Shown here one piece after another: positions 1-4,053 of a DNA stretch of 7,468 nucleotides. The number at the start of each line of letters is the position of its first letter. Position 1 is the stretch's first letter. The position numbers were made by a program, and so were the translations under genes. A model generated the notes under the pieces. It searched no databases, was not told the origin of the DNA, and saw only the letters and a program-made list of their open reading frames with translations. This DNA is from an archaeon (GTDB lineage Archaea; Nanobdellota; Nanobdellia; Woesearchaeales; ARS49), in NCBI GenBank assembly GCA_016213425.1, contig JACRAI010000042.1, forward strand, positions 1 through 7,468, in the 5' to 3' direction.

Positions 1-26
1 CTGGTCCGAACTGTAAGGGAGATTTT

Positions 27-719
27 TTACTTTGATCTCTTCTCTCTCACACAGGTAATATAAAGCTCTAAATCACCGTTTTCGCTGCAGGTTAACCTAA
101 CTTGTGAAAAGTCAGGCATAAACCACCAGGAATTTTCCGGTGTTCCCTCTAAAGTATGGCCTGTTGGCACTAGTTCTATTATGTGTGATTCGGGTATGTC
201 TAAGCGTGGTTCTACAGAACATCTTCCTCCATAACTAATTATTGCTCCATCAGCACAACTTGCTGTAATGTAGGAATTTCTATATTCTTCTGAATGAAGT
301 ATTGAAGGCCTGCTGTTGCCGCAATTTGCATTTATTCCAGGATCAGTGTAAGTTAGTACGTTTTCATCTTGCTCTCGTACGCATGTTGCTTTCATCGTTC
401 TATATTCAAGTTGCTTGCCACATTGAGTGCATTGGTTTTCGTCTCGTGGTGGAGGGGCTGGTTGTGGAGCTGAAGAAACTGGTGGACGTGAAGACGCTGT
501 GGGTGAAAGAATTTTTTCTTTAGTCACCAATGCTGCTTTGTTTAAATCTGTAGTAGTCTTTGTAGAAGTAGTGCTTGTTTTTGTGTACGTTGCTTTTGTA
601 AGTACTGCGTGACCTGTTGCTCCACTTTCAAACCAAATCAAGGATAAACCCAACAAAGATACTATTAATAGAGCTCCTAGAACTAAGTGAGTTTCAGATA
701 ATTGTTTGCTCTTTTTCAA
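27..719 (-). CDS. Membrane-anchored, Cys-rich exported protein of unknown function
   Basis: I do not recognise a family. The 230-residue product starts with a basic stretch (MKKSK). A hydrophobic segment at about residues 12-30 follows, and then the motif GATGHAVL (33-40). Residues 41-75 are rich in Thr, Ser and Lys and residues 78-91 in Pro, which together look like an extended stalk. The outer domain (about 95-226) has eight cysteines (97, 100, 113, 133, 155, 167, 211, 223), an even number that suits disulfides outside the cell. Two pairs have identical Cx11C spacing with a central Gly and Tyr (155/167, 211/223), and TCVRE occurs twice (112-116, 222-226), which suggests degenerate repeats. 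The start is TTG, chosen because GAGGTGA lies six bases upstream. Hand-counted GC in sampled 60-base lines is 35-52%, against about 20-27% in most sampled lines of the neighbours. A single-pass surface protein with its C-terminus outside is inferred. Its partner is unknown. Confidence 0.8.
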   Translation of the reverse strand: MKKSKQLSETHLVLGALLIVSLLGLSLIWFESGATGHAVLTKATYTKTSTTSTKTTTDLNKAALVTKEKILSPTASSRPPVSSAPQPAPPPRDENQCTQCGKQLEYRTMKATCVREQDENVLTYTDPGINANCGNSRPSILHSEEYRNSYITASCADGAIISYGGRCSVEPRLDIPESHIIELVPTGHTLEGTPENSWWFMPDFSQVRLTCSENGDLELYITCVREKRSK

Positions 720-725
720 GATAAT

Positions 726-732
726 TCACCTC
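726..732 (-). promoter_or_regulatory. Strong Shine-Dalgarno site for the 27-719 gene
   Basis: On the minus strand this reads GAGGTGA, the full complement of the usual archaeal 16S 3' end. It sits six bases before the TTG codon at 717-719, and it is the reason a non-ATG start is accepted for this gene. Confidence 0.8.
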
Positions 733-770
733 AATTTTTTTTGTTATTTTAGTAAAATCAGCTTATCAAA

Positions 771-778
771 TATATAAA
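771..778 (-). promoter_or_regulatory. TATA box of the 27-719 gene
   Basis: The minus strand reads TTTATATA here, immediately downstream of the stop codon of the preceding adenosyltransferase-like gene. With a typical archaeal spacing of about 26 bases, transcription would start near 748. That leaves a leader of about 29 bases containing the GAGGTGA site, so the gene is probably transcribed separately from the pair upstream. Confidence 0.55.
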
Positions 779-779
779 A

Positions 780-1265
780 CTATTGCTTGTAACTCATCAT
801 GAAGAAAGCGCTTGATAGTCTGTTTATGAACTTGAATATTTCTGGTCTTAATTGCTTCTTTTGTAGCAGTTTTACCAGATATGTTTCTAGTTCTCTGCAT
901 CTTACTCTGCACTCGTTAAGTGATATGCTTTTTTGTGTTTTAAATCTTACAAATTTTTGTGGAGGTTCTCCTAGTGAATCAATAAACTTTTCCAGTGCTT
1001 CTATGTCTTTTTCAGTTATCTCATCTGTTAAGCACTTCTTATCGCATCTTGCAATTTCTCCAGATGTCTGCCATAATTTTTTTTCTATGAACTCTAGAGT
1101 TTTTCTATATTTTCCTTTAGAATAGAGATTTGCTAGATCTATTGATGCTTGTAAACTATCTATTTTTCCAAAAAGAACTATTCTGATATCATCTTTTGGT
1201 AAAGTTTTGCCTGCCATATCGCAAGTAGTTCCTTTATCTCCTTTTTTAGTATACACTTTTTTCAT
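780..1265 (-). CDS. Divergent PduO-type cob(I)alamin adenosyltransferase-like protein
   Basis: It resembles the PduO/MMAB family (Cob_adeno_trans). These trimeric cytoplasmic enzymes transfer adenosyl from ATP to cob(I)alamin to make coenzyme B12. Numbered from the chosen start (161 residues), the family signs are the N-terminal ATP loop YTKKGDKGTT (5-14), KDD (24-26), the FGKID block ending in Asp36, LWQTSGEIA (64-72), Arg120 and Arg124 in the conserved RxxxR helix, Glu127, and FINRLS (146-151) with Asn148. Asp36 and Arg120 match the known inter-subunit salt-bridge pair. Departures are clear: the usual GGxR after the ATP loop reads AGKT, and the PGG stretch before the RxxxR helix is absent (FVRFKTQKS instead). 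Activity is therefore uncertain. The second ATG is chosen because it gives an ATGA overlap with the upstream corA-like stop and an N-terminus typical of the family; an ATG at 1269-1271 would add two residues. No ribosome-binding site is visible, which suits translational coupling. Confidence 0.8.
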   Translation of the reverse strand: MKKVYTKKGDKGTTCDMAGKTLPKDDIRIVLFGKIDSLQASIDLANLYSKGKYRKTLEFIEKKLWQTSGEIARCDKKCLTDEITEKDIEALEKFIDSLGEPPQKFVRFKTQKSISLNECRVRCRELETYLVKLLQKKQLRPEIFKFINRLSSAFFMMSYKQ

Positions 1266-2248
1266 ATCCATTTTTTCTTGTGGAAAATGTAATAAATAAT
1301 TAATGCGACCAGTGTAGTTACTATTATTACTTCCCAGAAACCTGTTTCTGTGTCTGCTCTAGGTAAACTCGTAAAGTTCATGCCGTATACACTTGTAATT
1401 AAAGTTGGAATTGTTACAATAAATGTTAGAGAAGTTAATCTTTTCATAACAGTATTGATATCATTTGAAATTATTGTTAGTTTATTGTTGACTGTTGCTT
1501 GATAAAGGGTCATTACATCGCTAAGCATTTCTCTTTGTTTTTCAAGAATCTCCATTTGGTGTTGAAATGTATCATAAGTATCCTCCAGTAAACCGGCGGT
1601 TTTTTTTGATATATCTACTGTCAACAATCCCTTTTTTAGTAAAAATACTATTTTTGCGGTTGCCCAGAAACGTCTGCTCATTGCAAACAATTCTCTTTTG
1701 AGAATTAGAACCTCGTCTATGCCAGTTAAAACTTTCTGTTCTTTAAATAAAATATTTTTTTCTATGATATTAATTTTTTCTTCAGCTCTTCTTAGAACTT
1801 CATAATTATCTTGAACGTCTCTATCTAAGAATTCATAAAGTACTTCACCTATATTTCTGTTTTTTTTGCCTTTTTCATTCATGTAATCAAATATCTCGTC
1901 AAAAAAAGCATTAAATTGTTTAAGATCTGTTGGAAGAATTGTAATAAAAATATCTTTTTTTATAATCATGAGAATGTTTGTCTTTTTGATATTGCCATTA
2001 TCCACATAATAATCTACCATTACAAAAATTAATGGAGTTGTAGAGTATCTTTTTGATCTTACCTCTCTAGAATAATCTCTAAGATACAAATTTTCTATTT
2101 CAAAATCTTTAGAAATTCTTGTTTTTTCCTCTTCGTTAGGATTACTTAGAAAAAGCCAAACACATCCTTTATCAACAGATGGAAAGTTAAAATTTTCTCC
2201 TCTAGAGATTTTTTTACTCTTGTGATCTATATAAATGTATTTTAACAT
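1262..2248 (-). CDS. corA: CorA-family divalent metal (Mg2+) transporter
   Basis: CorA proteins are homopentameric channels that bring Mg2+, and in some members Co2+ or Ni2+, into the cell. The 328-residue product has the normal CorA length and layout. An alpha/beta cytoplasmic domain covers about 1-140. A long charged helical stalk follows (about 140-270, including LSDVMTLYQATVNNKL and NTVMKRLT). The first transmembrane helix (about 272-288) leads into the signature YGMNF (288-292). A short loop and a second helix (about 303-322) come next, with a basic tail ending KKKW. The GMN motif is intact, so transport is likely. Metal selectivity cannot be read from sequence. The ATG at 2246-2248 has GAGG four bases upstream and a TATA box at 2283-2290. 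The stop overlaps the start of the adenosyltransferase-like gene (ATGA), so the two probably form an operon with coupled translation. Confidence 0.95.
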   Translation of the reverse strand: MLKYIYIDHKSKKISRGENFNFPSVDKGCVWLFLSNPNEEEKTRISKDFEIENLYLRDYSREVRSKRYSTTPLIFVMVDYYVDNGNIKKTNILMIIKKDIFITILPTDLKQFNAFFDEIFDYMNEKGKKNRNIGEVLYEFLDRDVQDNYEVLRRAEEKINIIEKNILFKEQKVLTGIDEVLILKRELFAMSRRFWATAKIVFLLKKGLLTVDISKKTAGLLEDTYDTFQHQMEILEKQREMLSDVMTLYQATVNNKLTIISNDINTVMKRLTSLTFIVTIPTLITSVYGMNFTSLPRADTETGFWEVIIVTTLVALIIYYIFHKKKWI

Positions 2249-2252
2249 AAAT

Positions 2253-2256
2253 CCTC
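2253..2256 (-). promoter_or_regulatory. Shine-Dalgarno site of the corA-like gene
   Basis: GAGG on the minus strand lies four bases before the ATG at 2246-2248. It fixes the start over an out-of-frame ATG sixteen bases further upstream. Confidence 0.6.
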
Positions 2257-2282
2257 TTTTTCATTGTGTTTAGTGTTTGAGG

Positions 2283-2290
2283 TTTATATA
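2283..2290 (-). promoter_or_regulatory. TATA box of the corA-like/adenosyltransferase-like pair
   Basis: TATATAAA on the minus strand lies in the 47-base gap after the pseudouridine synthase gene. A start about 26 bases downstream (near 2260) would give a leader of roughly a dozen bases that still includes the GAGG site. The two-gene operon probably has its own promoter, although read-through from the synthase gene is possible. Confidence 0.5.
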
Positions 2291-2295
2291 TCTAA

Positions 2296-3042
2296 CTATT
2301 CAAAAAGTGCTTTAAACAAGTCATGTCTTGGGAGTTCTTTTATTTCTCCTGATTTTAAATTTTCTAATTCTAACTTGCCTATTTTTATTCTTTTTAATTC
2401 AAGAACTTCGTGTTTTACTGTTTCAAACATTCTTCTAACTTGTCTTTTTTTTCCTTCGCTGATTGTTATTTCTAATTTTGTATTGTCATTGATTGATAAT
2501 ATTTTTATTTTTGAGGGCAAAGTATGGTACTTGCTTATTTCACCATTTTCTTCTAACTTTATTTCTACTCCTGCTTCTAATTTTCTGATTGATTCTTCGC
2601 TAAGTCTTCTTTCAACAACTGTTTCATAAGTTTTAGGTATTTTTTGTTTCGGATTGAGAATTTTATCTCCTAATCTGCCGTCATTTGTTATGATTAAAAG
2701 TCCTGTAGTGTTCTTATCCAACCTTCCAACCGGGTAAAAAGCAAACAACTCTTCTTCTTTAACTATTCCTTTCAAAAAAGGAAGAATGTCTTCTTTAGTT
2801 GTTAACAATCCTTTAGGCTTATTAAAGATAAAATATTTTCTTTTATCTTCTAACTTTATCTCTCTACCGTCAACAATTATTTGACTTTTTCTAGGATTCG
2901 TTTGGTGATGCAAGGAGGTGATTGTTTTACCGTTAACAACTACTTTTTTGCTTCTGGCTAAATCCACTGCATCTTTATTTGATTTAACCAAACCTGCTTC
3001 GACAAGTATCTGATAAATCGTTCTTTTCTTGTATTGAGCCAT
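2296..3042 (-). CDS. RsuA/RluB-family rRNA pseudouridine synthase
   Basis: It converts a specific uridine in rRNA to pseudouridine. The family modifies helix-loop sites in 16S (RsuA) or 23S (RluB, RluE, RluF) rRNA, and the target here cannot be told. From the chosen start the protein has 248 residues. An N-terminal S4 RNA-binding domain (about 5-60) includes IYQILVEAGLVKS (9-21) and VVVNGK (34-39). The catalytic domain has NKPKG (74-78), GRLDKNTTGLL with catalytic Asp109, TNDGRLGD (119-126), KTYE (137-140) and the C-terminal EGKKRQVRRM (196-205). All core motifs are present. The frame stays open upstream to an ATG at 3124-3126, adding 28 residues, but those do not resemble the family. The internal ATG matches the usual S4 N-terminus and sits about 28 bases after a TATA-like sequence, consistent with a leaderless transcript. 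The family is mainly bacterial, so ancient transfer into this lineage is plausible. Confidence 0.9.
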   Translation of the reverse strand: MAQYKKRTIYQILVEAGLVKSNKDAVDLARSKKVVVNGKTITSLHHQTNPRKSQIIVDGREIKLEDKRKYFIFNKPKGLLTTKEDILPFLKGIVKEEELFAFYPVGRLDKNTTGLLIITNDGRLGDKILNPKQKIPKTYETVVERRLSEESIRKLEAGVEIKLEENGEISKYHTLPSKIKILSINDNTKLEITISEGKKRQVRRMFETVKHEVLELKRIKIGKLELENLKSGEIKELPRHDLFKALFE

Positions 3043-3065
3043 AAAAGTGTAGAAACAAGAAGAGG

Positions 3066-3074
3066 TATTTATTT
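3066..3074 (-). promoter_or_regulatory. Possible TATA element for a leaderless pseudouridine synthase transcript
   Basis: The minus strand reads AAATAAATA, preceded by an A-rich stretch that could act as a BRE. Its centre is about 28 bases upstream of the ATG at 3040-3042, which has no ribosome-binding site. That arrangement fits transcription starting at or next to the start codon. The sequence is A/T-rich, so a chance match is possible. Confidence 0.35.
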
Positions 3075-3260
3075 GTTTTTGAAGAAATTCTTTTTGAGAA
3101 TCTGCCAACCTAAATATAATATCCATTTGTTGACAGTTAAATCGACCAAAGGAAGTGAACAGATAATGTTTTTTGTTTTGCAGTCATCTAAATTTATTGA
3201 AGGTTATTAATAAGTTAAATAAATAAAAAAACTACTTCATAGTGGTGAAAAATGGAAAGA

Positions 3261-3268
3261 TTTATAAA
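3261..3268 (+). promoter_or_regulatory. TATA box (with purine-rich BRE) of the plus-strand gene
   Basis: TTTATAAA is preceded by the purine-rich GGAAAGA (3254-3260), a good match to a BRE plus TATA box. Transcription is predicted near 3290-3292, which coincides with an ATG at 3291. It is the best-formed promoter in the window. The rest of the divergent gap (about 3043-3260) is A/T-rich and shows no RNA gene I can identify. Confidence 0.65.
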
Positions 3269-3290
3269 CTGTTGTTATTTTTAGTTCAGT

Positions 3291-3329
3291 ATGGAAGAAG
3301 TTGAAATTAATGAGGCAAATAATGCTTAA
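3291..3329 (+). other. Possible 12-codon leaderless upstream reading frame
   Basis: An ATG at the predicted transcript start opens the frame MEEVEINEANNA and ends at TAA 3327-3329. It is one frame off the main gene, covers the main gene's ribosome-binding site (3312-3315), and stops five bases past the main ATG (3322). It could be a leader peptide coupled to the main gene by stop-start overlap. It could also be the original N-terminus separated by a frameshift, or chance. Confidence 0.35.
3312..3315 (+). promoter_or_regulatory. Shine-Dalgarno site deciding the start of the 3322-4053 gene
   Basis: GAGG with a six-base spacer precedes the ATG at 3322-3324. In-frame alternatives at TTG 3301 and ATG 3310 have no comparable site and lie only about 10-20 bases from the predicted transcript start. 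Confidence 0.55.
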
Positions 3330-4053
3330 TAAAGTAAATAACGTTCTTAGCAGAATAGAATTAAGAAAGCCCGAAAATAGAAGAATTTTGGAAGCATACA
3401 CTGAACAAGAAGCAAAAGATTTAGAACAAGTATACACTGTCCTAGAAGTAAGGTTTCCATCACTTAAAGATTACATTGCACGTTTCAGAGATGTTCATGA
3501 TCCGGTTTCTTTATTTAATGAAGCATGGATTACTTCGAAAGTTATGGGTAATGCAGGAACGATCGTTGACGGTTTAGAAGCTGTCACTGATTCTTTAGCT
3601 AATATGTTCAAAGTTAAAAATCCTAAAAATGTTTTCAAGAATTTAAAACAAACTGCAGATCAATTAGAGCCTTTAGGCAAAGCAATAGATAAAGTTGTTG
3701 CTTATGAAGAGCCAAGAGCTCTTAATGTTGCTAAATCTGTTAAAGAAATCTCTGAAACATTGAGAATGGATTATGTGAAAGTAGTTCAAAGCAGAGAGTT
3801 AAGAGATGCTGTTTGGAGAAAAGTATTCAATGATAAAAGCGCTGCTGAAGCATATATTGAAGGAAGATTGAACTTGACCGGTGAAGTGTGCGACGCAATG
3901 AGAGGATTGACTGGAGTAAAAATTACTCTTCCAAAACAAGTTGAAAATTTGTTTCTTAAAATGAAGAAAGTTCCTACAAAACAAGCAATGGACGCATTTA
4001 ATCAAGCAGTAACAGAATTTTATTCAAAAGAATTTGAACGAATTTATGCTTAA
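3322..4053 (+). CDS. Helical cytoplasmic protein of unknown function
   Basis: I do not recognise a family. The 243-residue product has no signal peptide or transmembrane segment and a single Cys (190), so a cytoplasmic location is likely. The sequence looks almost wholly alpha-helical. A charged N-terminal part (about 1-60) contains EAYTEQEAKDLEQVYTVLE. A more hydrophobic, Gly-containing stretch follows (about 61-95). Two amphipathic regions (about 100-160 and 160-243) include RDAVWRKVF and DAFNQAVTEFYSKEFERIY. No catalytic or metal-binding motif stands out. The start is set at the ATG with GAGG six bases upstream; TTG at 3301 would add seven residues. It is the only plus-strand gene in the window and has a strong promoter of its own. 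Its stop overlaps the stop of the convergent 690-residue gene. A structural or nucleoprotein role is only a guess. Confidence 0.8.
   Translation: MLNKVNNVLSRIELRKPENRRILEAYTEQEAKDLEQVYTVLEVRFPSLKDYIARFRDVHDPVSLFNEAWITSKVMGNAGTIVDGLEAVTDSLANMFKVKNPKNVFKNLKQTADQLEPLGKAIDKVVAYEEPRALNVAKSVKEISETLRMDYVKVVQSRELRDAVWRKVFNDKSAAEAYIEGRLNLTGEVCDAMRGLTGVKITLPKQVENLFLKMKKVPTKQAMDAFNQAVTEFYSKEFERIYA
4050..4053. other. Shared palindromic stop of two convergent genes
   Basis: TTAA supplies TAA at 4051-4053 for the plus-strand gene and TAA at 4050-4052 for the minus-strand gene. There is no intergenic space, so each transcript must run into the other gene's coding region before ending. Confidence 0.95.

Noticed and set aside
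1..26. Possible terminator or gene fragment at the left edge
   Set aside because: Only 26 bases follow the stop codon, with no T-tract on the minus strand and too little sequence to assign.
302..612. Two plus-strand open frames opposite the Cys-rich protein gene
   Set aside because: They are antisense shadows without initiation signals. The minus-strand frame has a strong ribosome-binding site, a membrane segment and a coherent domain layout.
3043..3126. 28-codon extension of the pseudouridine synthase frame to the ATG at 3124-3126
   Set aside because: It does not resemble the family N-terminus, has no ribosome-binding site, and carries the TATA-like element of the preferred start.
3204..3213. 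Perfect 10-base palindrome TTATTAATAA in the divergent intergenic region
   Set aside because: The flanks do not extend the symmetry, and short A/T palindromes are expected by chance in a sequence this A/T-rich, so I do not call an operator.
3231..3246. Imperfect inverted repeat ACTAC/GTGGT just upstream of the plus-strand promoter
   Set aside because: The five-base arms include one G-T pair and there is no second copy, which is too weak for a regulatory site or RNA structure.
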